NCBI RefSeq assembly: GCF_002531825.1
Contig: NZ_NWSX01000009.1
Span: 124,001 to 188,000, forward strand
DNA length: 64,000 bases
Direction of reading: 5' to 3'
Source of the DNA: Rhizobium sp. J15
Lineage (GTDB): Bacteria > Pseudomonadota > Alphaproteobacteria > Rhizobiales > Rhizobiaceae
The notes beneath the pieces are model-generated. The model was not told where the DNA came from and did not search any database. It saw nothing but the letters and a program-made list of their open reading frames with translations. Positions 34,992 through 44,535 of this stretch are shown here, in pieces (position 1 is the stretch's first letter; the number at the start of each line of letters is the position of its first letter). Both the position numbers and the translations under genes were made by a program.

Positions 34992-35978
34992 ATGACGTCA
35001 GCCGTCCGTTTCCAGCAAGTATCGCGCCATTTCGGCCAGGTTCGCGCCGTCGACGGCGTCGATCTCGAGATCGCGCCGGGGGAGTTCTTCGCCATGCTCG
35101 GCCCCTCCGGCTCCGGCAAGACGACGTGCCTCAGATTGATCGCCGGCTTCGAGCAGCCGACCGCGGGCCATATCCAGATTTTCGGCGAGACGGCCGATGG
35201 CGTTCCGCCCTATCGGCGCAACGTCAACACCGTGTTCCAGGACTATGCGCTCTTCCCGCATTTGAACATCCTTGACAATGTCGCCTACGGGCTGATGGTC
35301 AGGGGTGTCGGCAAGGCGGAGCGGATGAAAGCCGCGAACGATGCCCTGGAGCTCGTTAAACTGCCCGGTTACGGCGCCCGCAGGCCCGGTCAATTGTCCG
35401 GCGGCCAGCGGCAGCGTGTGGCGCTCGCCCGCGCGCTCGTCAACAAGCCGAAGGTGCTGCTGCTCGACGAGCCGCTCGGCGCTCTGGACCTGAAGCTGCG
35501 CGAGCAGATGCAGGAGGAGCTAAAGAGCCTGCAGCGCGCGCTCGGCATCACTTTCGTCTTCGTCACGCACGATCAGGGTGAGGCGCTGTCCATGGCCGAT
35601 CGGGTCGCCGTCTTCAACAATGGCAACATCGTCCAGCACGGTACGCCGCAGGATATCTACCGCTGCCCGAAGACCCGCTTCGTCGCCGATTTCGTCGGCT
35701 CGTCGAATGTGATCGCGCCGGATCTGATGGTCTCGCTCGGCGGCGAGAAACGCTGGGCGAGCCTGCGTCCCGAAGCGATCCGGCTGGCAAGCGACGGTAT
35801 CGAGGCGAAAGTCGAGAATGCAAGTTTCCTCGGCGCGGCGACGCGCCTCAGCGTCGATCTCAAGGGCAGCCGGCTGCACGTCATGCTGCCGGCGGGTTCA
35901 GCCGTGCCCGATGTCGGCGCCGGCATCCGGCTTGCCTGGCAGCCCACCGATATCCACTATATGGACGATGCGGCATGA
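34992..35978 (+). CDS. Polyamine-type ABC transporter ATP-binding protein (PotA/YdcT-like)
   Basis: 328 residues. Walker A is GPSGSGKTT (near residues 38-46), the signature [15 protein letters not shown], Walker B LLLDEPLGALD and H-loop VFVTHDQGEAL. The C-terminal TOBE-like regulatory domain runs from about residue 245. The start at ATG 34992 follows GGAGCG; the open frame to 34875 only covers repeat DNA. The stop overlaps the next gene's ATG by four bases, indicating coupled translation. Confidence 0.93.
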   Translation: MTSAVRFQQVSRHFGQVRAVDGVDLEIAPGEFFAMLGPSGSGKTTCLRLIAGFEQPTAGHIQIFGETADGVPPYRRNVNTVFQDYALFPHLNILDNVAYGLMVRGVGKAERMKAANDALELVKLPGYGARRPGQLSGGQRQRVALARALVNKPKVLLLDEPLGALDLKLREQMQEELKSLQRALGITFVFVTHDQGEALSMADRVAVFNNGNIVQHGTPQDIYRCPKTRFVADFVGSSNVIAPDLMVSLGGEKRWASLRPEAIRLASDGIEAKVENASFLGAATRLSVDLKGSRLHVMLPAGSAVPDVGAGIRLAWQPTDIHYMDDAA

Positions 35979-36937
35979 CGACGCTCACCCTGTCAGCCGG
36001 CAAGACATCGATCCTTCCGCGCCGCGGCGGGTTCTTCGGTCGGCTGTCGGATGTCTTCTGGCGGCACCCGAAACTCTTGCTCTTCCTGATGCTGACGCCG
36101 CCGCTGCTCTGGCTCGGCATCATCTATATCGGCTCGCTGATTGCCCTGCTTCTGCAGAGCTTCTTTTCGATCGACGATTTCTCCGGCCTGGTGAATTACC
36201 AATTCACGCTCTCGACCTATGCCCAGCTGCTGAGCCCGACGAATTTCGACATCATCATCCGCACCGTCATGATGGCCGCTCTCGTAACCGTCGCTTCGGC
36301 GCTGATCGGCTTTCCGATCGCCTACTACGCTGCGCGTTACGCGCAGGGCAAATGGAAGGCGCTCTTCTATCTCGGCGTCATGCTGCCGCTCTGGTCGAGT
36401 TATCTCGTCAAGGTCTACGCCTGGAAACTGATCCTCGCCAAGGAAGGCATCCTCACCTGGATCTTCGGGAAACTCTCGCTCTCATGGCTGCTCGACGGCA
36501 TCCTGAACCTGCCCGTTATCGGCGGCAATTCGCTCTCGGTGAGCTATCTCGGCACCTTCATCGTCTTCGTCTATATCTGGCTGCCCTATATGATCCTGCC
36601 GACGCAGGCGGCACTCGAGCGCGTGCCCGGCAACCTGATCGAGGCATCGGCGGATCTCGGCGCCACGCCGCGCCAGACCTTCCGCACCGTGCTGCTGCCG
36701 CTCGCGCTCCCCGGCATCGTCGCCGGTTCGATCTTCACCTTCTCGCTGACATTGGGCGATTACATCATCCCGCAGATCATCGGCTCCTCCAGGCTGTTCA
36801 TCGGCCAGGCCGTCTATGCCCAGCAGGGAACCGCCGGCAACGTGCCGCTGGCCGCCGCTTTTTCCGTCGTGCCGATCGTCATCATGGCGCTCTATCTTTG
36901 GCTCGCCAAGAAACAGGGAGCTTTCGATGCGCTCTGA
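35975..36937 (+). CDS. Polyamine-type ABC transporter permease (PotB/YdcU-like)
   Basis: 320-residue permease with about six membrane segments after a 35-residue cytoplasmic lead. The EAA loop reads [23 protein letters not shown] near residue 215. The large periplasmic region between helices 1 and 2 ([17 protein letters not shown]) is typical of PotB. It overlaps the ATPase gene by four bases and the next permease gene by 11 bases, a tight operon arrangement. Confidence 0.92.
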   Translation: MTTLTLSAGKTSILPRRGGFFGRLSDVFWRHPKLLLFLMLTPPLLWLGIIYIGSLIALLLQSFFSIDDFSGLVNYQFTLSTYAQLLSPTNFDIIIRTVMMAALVTVASALIGFPIAYYAARYAQGKWKALFYLGVMLPLWSSYLVKVYAWKLILAKEGILTWIFGKLSLSWLLDGILNLPVIGGNSLSVSYLGTFIVFVYIWLPYMILPTQAALERVPGNLIEASADLGATPRQTFRTVLLPLALPGIVAGSIFTFSLTLGDYIIPQIIGSSRLFIGQAVYAQQGTAGNVPLAAAFSVVPIVIMALYLWLAKKQGAFDAL

Positions 36938-37739
36938 CCTCAGGACATCGCCGCTGCCCCTGAAGATCGCCGCTGCGGCGGGGCTGCTCTTCCTGCATCT
37001 GCCGATCCTGCTGATCTTCGTCTATGCCTTCACGACGGAGGAAAAGAGCTATCAATGGCCGCCGCCCGGGCTGACGACGCAATGGTTTGCCGTTGCCTGG
37101 AACCGGCCGGATGTCTGGTCGGCGCTCGGCCTTTCGCTGCAGGTCGCCGTCATCGCCACGGCGATCGCGCTGGTGCTCGGCACGCTCTGCGCGGCGGCCG
37201 TCAGCCAGACGAAATTCTTCGGCCGCGAGGCGATCTCGCTGCTGGTCATCCTGCCGATCGCCCTGCCCGGCATCATCACCGGCATTGCGCTGCGCTCCGC
37301 CTTCAGCCTTTTCGACATTCCGTTTTCGGTCTGGACCATCGTGCTCGGCCACGCCACCTTCTGCGTGGTCGTCGTCTACAACAATGCCGTCGCCCGCTTC
37401 CGCCGCACCTCCGGCTCGCTGATCGAGGCCTCGATGGATCTCGGCGCCGACGGCTTCCAGACCTTCCGTCATGTCATCCTGCCGAATATCGGCACCGCGC
37501 TTCTTGCCGGCGGCATGCTCGCTTTCGCCCTTTCCTTCGATGAGGTCATCGTCACCACCTTCACCGGCGGGCAGCAATCGACCCTGCCGATCTGGATGCT
37601 CGAAGAACTCATCCGCCCGCGCCAGCGCCCCGTCACCAATGTGGTCGCCATGGTCGTGGTGCTCGTCACCTTCCTGCCGATCCTGGCAGCCTACTACCTC
37701 ACCCGCGACGGCGACCAGATCGCCGGCGCCGGCAAATGA
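36927..37739 (+). CDS. Polyamine-type ABC transporter permease (PotC/YdcV-like)
   Basis: 270-residue permease with six membrane segments. The EAA loop is [22 protein letters not shown] near residue 165, followed by [17 protein letters not shown], a PotC hallmark. ATG 36927 lies inside the end of the preceding permease gene and follows CAGGGAG. It completes the importer; the aldehyde dehydrogenase gene begins 13 bp after its stop. Confidence 0.92.
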   Translation: MRSDLRTSPLPLKIAAAAGLLFLHLPILLIFVYAFTTEEKSYQWPPPGLTTQWFAVAWNRPDVWSALGLSLQVAVIATAIALVLGTLCAAAVSQTKFFGREAISLLVILPIALPGIITGIALRSAFSLFDIPFSVWTIVLGHATFCVVVVYNNAVARFRRTSGSLIEASMDLGADGFQTFRHVILPNIGTALLAGGMLAFALSFDEVIVTTFTGGQQSTLPIWMLEELIRPRQRPVTNVVAMVVVLVTFLPILAAYYLTRDGDQIAGAGK

Positions 37740-37752
37740 CAGGGAGAACGTC

Positions 37753-39180
37753 ATGGACACCCAAATGCTGATCGGTTCCCGCTTCGAAAAGGGCACGGAG
37801 ACGGACGAGCACATCCTGAACCCGAAGACCGGCGAGACGGTGATCGACCTTCCTGAAGCCTCGCTGTCACAGATCGATGCCGCCGTCGACGCCGCGGAAA
37901 AGACCTTTGTGAGCTGGTCGCAGACGACGCCTTCCGAGCGCTCCGGCTACCTGCTGAAGATCGCCGACGCCATCGAGAAGGATGCCGCAGGCTTCGCCAC
38001 GCTGGAGGCGCTGAACTGCGGCAAGCCGATCAATGCGGTGCTGAACGACGAAATTCCGGCGATCGTCGATTGTTATCGCTTCTTTGCCGGCGCCGTCCGC
38101 AACCTGCACGCACCGGCCGCCGGCGAATATCTGCCCGGCCATACCTCGATGATCCGCCGCGACCCGATCGGCGTCGTCGGCTCGATCGCGCCGTGGAATT
38201 ATCCGCTGATGATGATGGCCTGGAAGCTGGCGCCGGCGATTGCCGGCGGCAATACCGTCGTCTTCAAGCCTTCGGAACAGACGCCGCTGACGGCGCTGAA
38301 GATGGCAAAGCTGCTTTCCGACATTCTCCCCGAAGGCGTCGTCAACGTCATTCTCGGCCGCGGCGAAAGCGTCGGCAATGCGCTCATCAACCACCCGAAG
38401 ATCGGCATGATCTCGATCACCGGCGATATCGCCACCGGCAAGAAAGTGCTGCAGGCCGCCGCCAAGACAGTCAAGCGCACCCATCTCGAACTCGGCGGCA
38501 AGGCCCCGGTCATCGTCTTCGACGATGCCGATATCGACGCCGTCGTTTCAGGCATCCGCACCTTCGGCTATTACAATGCCGGCCAGGATTGCACGGCCGC
38601 CTGCCGCATCTATGCCGATGCCAGGGTCTACGACAATTTCGTCGCCGATCTCTCCTCGGCCGTCTCCAGCATCCGCTTCAATCAGGCCGACGACACCGAA
38701 AACGAGATCGGCCCGCTGATCTCCAGGCGCCAGCGCGACCGCGTCGAAAGCTTCGTCGCCCGCGCCTCCGAGCACAAGCACATGGAAATCACCACCGGCG
38801 GCGCAGTCTCCGGCGACAGAGGCTTCTTCTTCACCCCGACCGTCATCGCGGGCGCCCTCCAGGACGACGAGATCGTCCGCCGCGAGGTCTTCGGCCCGGT
38901 TGTCTCGGTCACCCGCTTTTCCCAAGCCGATGACGCTATCGCCTGGGCGAACGACAGCGATTATGGCCTCGCCTCCTCCGTCTGGACGAGGGATATCGGT
39001 CGCGGCATGAAGACGGCCGCCCGCCTGCAATATGGCTGCACCTGGATCAACACGCATTTCATGCTGGTCAACGAGATGCCGCATGGCGGCCTCAAGCAAT
39101 CGGGCTACGGCAAGGACATGTCGGTTTATGCGTTGGAGGATTATACCGCGGTTCGTCACGTGATGATCAATCACGGCTGA
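37753..39180 (+). CDS. Gamma-aminobutyraldehyde dehydrogenase-like (PatD/YdcW type)
   Basis: 475-residue NAD-dependent aldehyde dehydrogenase. The catalytic Cys is in [12 protein letters not shown] (near residue 280), the Glu is in [11 protein letters not shown] (near 248), and the cofactor region includes APWNYPLMM and [19 protein letters not shown] in place of the usual QxC motif is characteristic of gamma-aminobutyraldehyde dehydrogenases. It would oxidise 4-aminobutanal, made from putrescine by a transaminase, to GABA. GGGAGAACG precedes ATG 37753. It forms the end of the operon, as in the ydcSTUV-ydcW arrangement of enterobacteria. Confidence 0.88.
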   Translation: MDTQMLIGSRFEKGTETDEHILNPKTGETVIDLPEASLSQIDAAVDAAEKTFVSWSQTTPSERSGYLLKIADAIEKDAAGFATLEALNCGKPINAVLNDEIPAIVDCYRFFAGAVRNLHAPAAGEYLPGHTSMIRRDPIGVVGSIAPWNYPLMMMAWKLAPAIAGGNTVVFKPSEQTPLTALKMAKLLSDILPEGVVNVILGRGESVGNALINHPKIGMISITGDIATGKKVLQAAAKTVKRTHLELGGKAPVIVFDDADIDAVVSGIRTFGYYNAGQDCTAACRIYADARVYDNFVADLSSAVSSIRFNQADDTENEIGPLISRRQRDRVESFVARASEHKHMEITTGGAVSGDRGFFFTPTVIAGALQDDEIVRREVFGPVVSVTRFSQADDAIAWANDSDYGLASSVWTRDIGRGMKTAARLQYGCTWINTHFMLVNEMPHGGLKQSGYGKDMSVYALEDYTAVRHVMINHG

Positions 39181-39207
39181 GGCGAAAGGCAATATATCGC
39201 ATGAATA

Positions 39208-39240
39208 AAAGGTTCGCCTGGAGCAACCGGGCGAACTTTA
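39208..39240 (+). terminator. Terminator-like hairpin after aldehyde dehydrogenase gene
   Basis: GTTCGCC (39212-39218) pairs with GGCGAAC (39230-39236), extended by AAA/TTT on the outside, 28 bp after the stop. The T-run is short, so termination may be partial. Confidence 0.6.
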
Positions 39241-39369
39241 GCATAGCAGAACAATAAGACGGCAAATATTGCCTGCTTCTTGTCCTATCGTTGTTACGAC
39301 CATACGGTTAGATCGCGACGTGAGGTTCGAAAGCCGACCCCGCAACAGATTCGATGAGGCAGCATTCTC

Positions 39370-40476
39370 ATGGCGACTCATATCGATATCTCCGAGCTTG
39401 AAAAGGCCATGGACGGGCTGCTGGAATCCGCCCTCGTCCCGGAAAAATGGACCGGCACGCTGGAAGCGATCTCCCGGGCGACCGGCTCCGAAGGCGCCCA
39501 TATTTTACCGGCGATCGGCAAGTTTTCTCCGGGCTTCCTGACGACGCCCAACCTGCTCGAAGCCTTCGACGTCTATTTCGCCGAAGGCTGGTACAAGCGG
39601 GATTTTCGAGAGCGCGGGCTTCCGGTCGCACTCGCCAAAGGCATCATCATCGAGCACGACATCGCCTCGGAAGAGGAGTTCCGGCGCCACGAATTCTACA
39701 CCGAGTTTCTTGCCCGCTTCGGCCTGCGTTATTCCGCCATGATCGCCTTTACCTCAGGCGATACGCTGCTCACCCTCAACCTGCAGCGCCGGATCGACGA
39801 TCCTCCGTTCGACCGGGAGGAGGAGCGCATCCTGCTCTCCATGCAATCGAAGCTGACCGCCTCGGCCGAAATCATCCGCTCGCTGCAGGCCGCAAAGATC
39901 GACGGCATGAGCGAGGCTTTCGAGCTCAGCGGCACCGCTGCCGTCTTCTTCGACCGCACCGGCCATGTCAGCCATCTGAACAATCGGGCCGAAAGACTGC
40001 TCAACGGCGATATCCGCATCGTCGACCGTGAACTGGTTTCCGCCAGCCAGGAAGAGACCGGCCTGCTGCGGCGGCACTTGAAGGCGGTTCTTGCGGGAGA
40101 CCCTTTCCTCAACCCGGCCGTATCGACGCCGGTGCTTTTCTCGCGCGCCGGCAAGGCCCCGCTCATCATTCGTGCCCAGGCCCTCCGGGGCCTGCCCGCT
40201 GATATCTTCGCCCACTCGCGCGCCGTCGCCATCATTACCGACCTTTCCGAACGCGCAAGAACGGACGGCGACCTCCTGCGGCGGCTGTTCGCCCTGACGC
40301 CGCAGGAGGCGACCGTCGCCCGTCTGCTGATGGAGGGCTCCTCGCCGCGCCAGATCGCCGAGATTTGCGGCCTGAGCTATGAAACGGCGCGCGGCTACGT
40401 CAAGAAGCTGCTTGCCAAGACCGGGACGCAGCGCCAGTCGCAGCTGATCTCGCTTCTCTCCGCCGTGAAAATCTAG
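39370..40476 (+). CDS. LuxR-type HTH regulator with PAS-like sensor region
   Basis: 368 residues. The C-terminal GerE/LuxR HTH is clear: LTPQEATVARLLMEGSSPRQIAEICGLSYETARGYVKKLLAKTGT, spanning residues about 305-350. A PAS-like segment (GTAAVFFDRTGHVSHLNNRAERLL) lies near residue 197, and the first 170 residues form an uncharacterised alpha-helical domain. There is no acyl-homoserine-lactone-binding signature. It stands downstream of the putrescine operon on the same strand, with its own 189-bp leader; regulation of that operon is possible but unsupported. Confidence 0.85.
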   Translation: MATHIDISELEKAMDGLLESALVPEKWTGTLEAISRATGSEGAHILPAIGKFSPGFLTTPNLLEAFDVYFAEGWYKRDFRERGLPVALAKGIIIEHDIASEEEFRRHEFYTEFLARFGLRYSAMIAFTSGDTLLTLNLQRRIDDPPFDREEERILLSMQSKLTASAEIIRSLQAAKIDGMSEAFELSGTAAVFFDRTGHVSHLNNRAERLLNGDIRIVDRELVSASQEETGLLRRHLKAVLAGDPFLNPAVSTPVLFSRAGKAPLIIRAQALRGLPADIFAHSRAVAIITDLSERARTDGDLLRRLFALTPQEATVARLLMEGSSPRQIAEICGLSYETARGYVKKLLAKTGTQRQSQLISLLSAVKI

Positions 40477-40581
40477 ACCCGGCCAGCAACAGCCTTCCGC
40501 TTGATGAGGCATCCTTCCAACGATGCGGGAACAATTTCCCCGCTGCCGCGTCTTCTCAGGCAAAGGTAAAAGGATGCTGCC

Positions 40582-40755
40582 ATGCTGAAATGGGCTCTGA
40601 TATTTTTCGTCATTTCGATCATCGCCGGCTTCTTCGGCTTCTCCGGTGTATCCGCCGCCACCGCGACGATCGCGCGCGTTCTCTTCGGTATCGCGCTGGT
40701 GATCTTCCTGATCTTCCTCGTCCTTGCGCTGATGGCAGGCCAGGCAGTCCTCTAA
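40582..40755 (+). CDS. DUF1328 family small membrane protein
   Basis: 57 residues, almost entirely two membrane segments: [19 protein letters not shown] and [19 protein letters not shown]. The small size, the [10 protein letters not shown] turn and the hydrophobic pattern match the DUF1328 family, which is widespread in proteobacteria and of unknown function. AAAAGGATG precedes ATG 40582 (site AAAGG at 40568-40572). Confidence 0.85.
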   Translation: MLKWALIFFVISIIAGFFGFSGVSAATATIARVLFGIALVIFLIFLVLALMAGQAVL

Positions 40756-40872
40756 GTCGTGCCAACTATAGGCCGTTGCCGGGAACGCGATCATCGCGGT
40801 GATCGCCCGGCTGGCCGGCTGTCCCGTCAATGACCTCCTCCACTCTCACCCGCATTGCGGTGAGCAAATTGG

Positions 40873-41316
40873 CTACAGGATTGCCTTGAGCAAAGGATGC
40901 ATGTTGCCTGCCCGCCGTTTCAGCAGATGGTCGACCGAGATCGATCCCGCGCCGACAGCCACAAGAGCGAACATGCCGCCGGCAATCGCCAGGTCCTTTT
41001 CGAAATGCAGCAGCTCGTTCTGGCTTGCAAAATTGGTATGGAAGAGAAAAGCCGTCGCCAGACAGAAAAGCGCCAGCGCCAATGCCCCGAGCCGGCTGAG
41101 GAAGCCTGCGGCGACGGAAAGGCCGGCGCTTATCTGAAGCGCGATCGTGGCAAAAGCAATCGGCGCCGACAAGCCCAGTTTCTCGAAAATCTCGATGGTC
41201 GCGGTGAGATTTGCCGCCAGTGATAATCCCTCATGCAGGAAGATCAGGGACAAGAGAAGCCTGCCGAGGAGAAGAATGATATCGGCCAGGGGCGGCCGGC
41301 TTGAGGCGCTTTCCAT
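40873..41316 (-). CDS. DoxX family membrane protein
   Basis: 147 residues with four membrane segments. LLGRLLLSLIFLHEGLSLAANL near the N-terminus and LQISAGLSVAAGFLSRLGAL in the middle are the DoxX pattern. The last loop, HFEKDLAIAGGMFALVAVGAGSISVDHLLKR, is the conserved end of the family. It is read leftward with a DUF1345 gene 80 bp upstream and may be cotranscribed with it. Function unknown. Confidence 0.85.
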   Translation of the reverse strand: MESASSRPPLADIILLLGRLLLSLIFLHEGLSLAANLTATIEIFEKLGLSAPIAFATIALQISAGLSVAAGFLSRLGALALALFCLATAFLFHTNFASQNELLHFEKDLAIAGGMFALVAVGAGSISVDHLLKRRAGNMHPLLKAIL

Positions 41317-41396
41317 CAGATTCTCCCATTTGCAGAGCGGACGGGCGGCCCGCTTTCGTTCGGATCCTCTTCAACACGTCCCGAGCCCAGCTCACG

Positions 41397-42065
41397 CTAT
41401 AGCAGGCTCGCCCCGACATTGATCGCAAGCGCCAGGATCGTCGTGTTGAACAAAAAAGACAGCACGGCATGCAGCAGCGTCAGCTTGCGCATGCTGGTCG
41501 AGCTGACGGCGACATCCGCCGTCTGCGCGGCAACACCGATGGTGAAGGAGAAATAGAGAAAATCCCAGTAACCGGGTTCGTCGATACCGTCGGGGAATTT
41601 GAGGCCGCTCTCTTCGTCCGCCCCGCCATAGAAATGGTGGGCATAATGGATAGTGAAGAGCGTGTGCAGAAAGACCCAGGAGATCAGGATCGTCAGCACC
41701 GCGCCGCCCGCCCTTGCCAGCGCGACGTCAGGCGTCGCCTCCTTGATCGAATGAAGCTCGAGCCCGATGCCGGCGATACTCGCGAGCGACGCACCGATCG
41801 AAAGCGCCAGCAGGACCGTGTCGGAAAAATCGAGATCCTCGGCGCGTTTGCGGATGCTTTCGACCGTCGCCCGCAGCATCTTGCGCCAGCTGAGCGCAAT
41901 GAAGACGCCGGCGCTGGCATTCCATCCGAACAGCACGTTGCGGGCGCTGACCTCACGCGATGTCACGGCCAGAAAGACCGCCAGGCCGGCAAGGAAAGCG
42001 ATGATGAAACTTGCATGCCGGGAGGAAAGCGCCGTCAGAGACGTTGTCCGTTCCTCGTCCTCCAT
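41397..42065 (-). CDS. DUF1345 family membrane protein
   Basis: 222 residues, with five or more hydrophobic segments. The conserved features FLHTLFTIHYAHHFY and YWDFLYFSFTIGVAAQTADVAV identify DUF1345, a family of unknown function. ATG 42065 is chosen because GGAGG lies 5 bp upstream; an upstream in-frame ATG at 42083 is possible. It lies 93 bp downstream of the transaldolase gene with a terminator between, so it is a separate unit. Confidence 0.85.
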   Translation of the reverse strand: MEDEERTTSLTALSSRHASFIIAFLAGLAVFLAVTSREVSARNVLFGWNASAGVFIALSWRKMLRATVESIRKRAEDLDFSDTVLLALSIGASLASIAGIGLELHSIKEATPDVALARAGGAVLTILISWVFLHTLFTIHYAHHFYGGADEESGLKFPDGIDEPGYWDFLYFSFTIGVAAQTADVAVSSTSMRKLTLLHAVLSFLFNTTILALAINVGASLL

Positions 42066-42103
42066 CTTCACCTCCGGCCGCATAGGTCCTTGATAACAGC
42101 ATG

Positions 42104-42138
42104 AAAAAGGCGCGGTTGCCAGCGGGCCACCGCGCCTT
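42104..42138 (-). terminator. Rho-independent terminator after transaldolase gene
   Basis: On the minus strand GGCGCGGT (42136-42129) pairs with ACCGCGCC (42116-42109), followed by five T. It lies 22 bp after the transaldolase stop at 42159. Confidence 0.88.
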
Positions 42139-42158
42139 CGATCGTTTGCCGTGCCCGA

Positions 42159-43124
42159 TCAGGCGGCAGCGAGCTGCAGTTCCTTCTGCACCATGGTGCG
42201 CAGCGTCGCCAGATCCTTGGCAAAGGCGCGGATGCCTTCGGCGAGCTTTTCGGTCGCCATCGCGTCTTCGTTCATCATCCAGCGGAAAGTCTTCTCGTCG
42301 ACGGCGATTTTCGAGGCCGGCTTGATCGTCTCGGGCGACAGCTTGCGCTCAAGCTTGCCCTGGTCGTTCGAAAGCTCGTCGAGCAGGTTCGGAGCGATGG
42401 TCAGGCGATCGCAACCGGCCAGCGCTTCGATCTCGCCGGTATTGCGGAAGGATGCGCCCATGACGACGGTCTTGATGTCGTTCGCCTTGTAGTAGTTGTA
42501 GATATCGCGAACGGACAGCACGCCCGGATCTTCCTCGGCGGTGAAATCCTTGCCGGTCGACTTCTTGTACCAGTCGAGGATGCGGCCGACGAAGGGCGAA
42601 ATCAGGAAAACCTTGGCATCGGCGCAGGCGATCGCCTGTGCCTTGGAGAAGAGCAGCGTCAGATTGCAGTCGATGCCTTCCTTCTGCAGGATTTCCGCTG
42701 CGCGGATGCCTTCCCAGGTGGAAGCGAGCTTGATGAGGATGCGGTCCTTCTCGATGCCGCGCTCCTTGTAGGCGGCAATGATGCTGCGGGCCTTGTTCAG
42801 CGACGCTTCGGTATCGAAGGACAGGTCGGCATCGACCTCAGTCGAAACGCGGCCGGGAACAAGCTTCACCAGCGCGGCGCCGACGGAGATGGCAAGGCGG
42901 TCGGCAACCGCTGCAGCGGCAACATTGGCATCACCGCCGAGCTTCTTGCCCCAGGCGATCGCTTCCTTCATGTCGTCGGCAAACATCTCGGTGCCGAGCG
43001 CCTTGAGAACGATGGACGGGTTGGTCGTGCAGTCGACCGGCTTCAGGCGGGCGACAGCCTGAATGTCGCCGGTATCGGCGACGACGGTGGTAATCTCGCG
43101 GAGTTGGTCAAGCTTGGATGTCAT
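42159..43124 (-). CDS. tal: Transaldolase
   Basis: 321-residue class I aldolase of the non-oxidative pentose phosphate pathway, length as in Tal[13 protein letters not shown] near residue 31 is transaldolase signature 1, and [16 protein letters not shown] near residue 130 contains the Schiff-base lysine. [31 protein letters not shown] follows. AAGGA lies 10 bp before ATG 43124. It would take up the xylulose-5-phosphate and ribulose-5-phosphate flux from the pentose and pentitol genes in this window. Confidence 0.96.
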   Translation of the reverse strand: MTSKLDQLREITTVVADTGDIQAVARLKPVDCTTNPSIVLKALGTEMFADDMKEAIAWGKKLGGDANVAAAAVADRLAISVGAALVKLVPGRVSTEVDADLSFDTEASLNKARSIIAAYKERGIEKDRILIKLASTWEGIRAAEILQKEGIDCNLTLLFSKAQAIACADAKVFLISPFVGRILDWYKKSTGKDFTAEEDPGVLSVRDIYNYYKANDIKTVVMGASFRNTGEIEALAGCDRLTIAPNLLDELSNDQGKLERKLSPETIKPASKIAVDEKTFRWMMNEDAMATEKLAEGIRAFAKDLATLRTMVQKELQLAAA

Positions 43125-43553
43125 GGTCAGTAATCCTTGTTGAATTTGGGCTGCGGACCGGCGCGAGTTCCGCCCGGCAAAGAGGTGATCTAGGGACAGA
43201 CGGTTTGCATGCTGCAGACGGAAATACGCGCATCCGTAACGGATGATCGATAAACGTGAGGGACAGCGGACCTGTTCCGGCCGCATGCGAACGGCTGTTC
43301 GAACGCAAGCGGCAGCGCCTGCGGCTCAAGGGCCGGTCGTGACTTTCGGCATGCCCGCACTATGTCCTCCTCGGACGGACAAGAACGACTTCATCTCGCG
43401 AGGACTATCGCCGCGCGGCTAAGGAAAAGTCAAGGACATTTGTGCATTTCAATTGACATAAGTGTCACACCCGTCATTATCCCGGCAGCAAGCGCGTCAT
43501 TGCAGCCTTTGTCCTCGCAAGGGATTTAGGACAGAAATCGTGCGGGAGGAGAT
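43125..43553. promoter_or_regulatory. Intergenic region with promoter and operator candidate for the SorC gene
   Basis: A 429-bp divergent gap between tal and the SorC-type regulator gene. A TTGACA at 43453-43458 and ATTATC at 43476-43481, separated by 17 bp, form a plausible rightward promoter. TGACA-TAAG-TGTCA (43454-43467) overlaps this -35 element and is an operator candidate. The rest, near tal, shows no convincing gene. Confidence 0.5.
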
Positions 43554-44531
43554 GTGGTCAAGCTCAAACGCGGCACGCACACGGCCTATTCAGAAGCGTC
43601 ATCGCTGCGGCTGAGGGCCGCATGGCTCTATTACAATGAGGGCCTGACCCAGAAGGACGTCGCCGAACAGCTCGGCATCAGCCGCACCACGGTCATCCGC
43701 CTGCTCGACGAAGCGATGAAACGCAGCGAAGTCCAGATCTGGATCAACGATTCGATCGGCGACTGCGTCGAGCTTTCGGTGAAGTTGGAGCGCGCCTATA
43801 GCCTCGACGAGGCGATCGTGGTACCGAAGCCCGTCAATTGCGACGTCAACGGGCTGGCGAAAAATGTCGGGCTGGCGCTCGGCCAGTTCCTCTCCGAAGC
43901 GATTCCCGACGATTACACCATCGGCGTCGGCTGGGGCCGCACCATGACGGCGTCGCTCGCAAGCTTCCGGCCGCCGCGTCGCGACAACTGCAAGATCGTT
44001 TCGCTGCTCGGGGGCATAGTCGCCGTGCACCAGACGAACCCGATCGACTATACTTGGCGGCTGGCAAACCAGCTCGGTGCCGAATGCTATATGTTCCTGG
44101 CGCCGCTGCTCGTCGATTCCGTCGAGACCAAACGCAATCTGATCGAGAAATGCGGGCTGGACACGATCTATCGTCTCGCCGAAAACCTCGATCTCGCCAT
44201 CGTCAGCTGCGGCGATATCGGCCCGCACTCGACCTCGCTGTCGGAGGGCTGGATATCGAAGGCAGAGTTGCAGGAACTGATCGACGCCGGCTGCGTCTGC
44301 GACACCATGTTCAACTTCCTCGACAAGGACGGCAATTCGGTCGACCACTCGATCAACCGGCGCGTCATGTCCGTCGATCTCGACACGCTGAAGGAGGCCA
44401 GGCACATCGTGCTCTCCTCCGGCGGCGCTCACCGCGCCGTCGCCATCCGCGCCACCATCAAGCGCATCGGCTGCAACACGCTGATCACCGATGAAAGCGC
44501 CGCGCGAGAACTTTTGCGACTGGCGGAATGA
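43554..44531 (+). CDS. SorC/DeoR family sugar-binding transcriptional regulator
   Basis: 325 residues. The N-terminal HTH is AAWLYYNEGLTQKDVAEQLGISRTTVIRLL (within residues 22-52), and the C-terminal SugarBindingDomain runs from about residue 80, with TIGVGWGRTMTASLA near residue 122 and IVLSSGGAHRAVAIRATIK near the end. This fold is shared with NagB-like sugar-phosphate isomerases and binds phosphosugars. The start is GTG 43554, with GGGAGGAG before it. It is divergent from tal and 4 bp ahead of the next gene. Its target is unknown. Confidence 0.9.
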   Translation: MVKLKRGTHTAYSEASSLRLRAAWLYYNEGLTQKDVAEQLGISRTTVIRLLDEAMKRSEVQIWINDSIGDCVELSVKLERAYSLDEAIVVPKPVNCDVNGLAKNVGLALGQFLSEAIPDDYTIGVGWGRTMTASLASFRPPRRDNCKIVSLLGGIVAVHQTNPIDYTWRLANQLGAECYMFLAPLLVDSVETKRNLIEKCGLDTIYRLAENLDLAIVSCGDIGPHSTSLSEGWISKAELQELIDAGCVCDTMFNFLDKDGNSVDHSINRRVMSVDLDTLKEARHIVLSSGGAHRAVAIRATIKRIGCNTLITDESAARELLRLAE

Positions 44532-44535
44532 GTTC

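Noticed and set aside
40754..41422. Short rightward frames around the DoxX gene
   Set aside because: No ribosome sites and Arg/Pro-rich translations; antisense to a clear membrane protein.
43108..43329. 73-codon leftward frame upstream of transaldolase
   Set aside because: It overlaps the tal start and has Arg/Ser/Pro-rich composition without a ribosome site or similarity.
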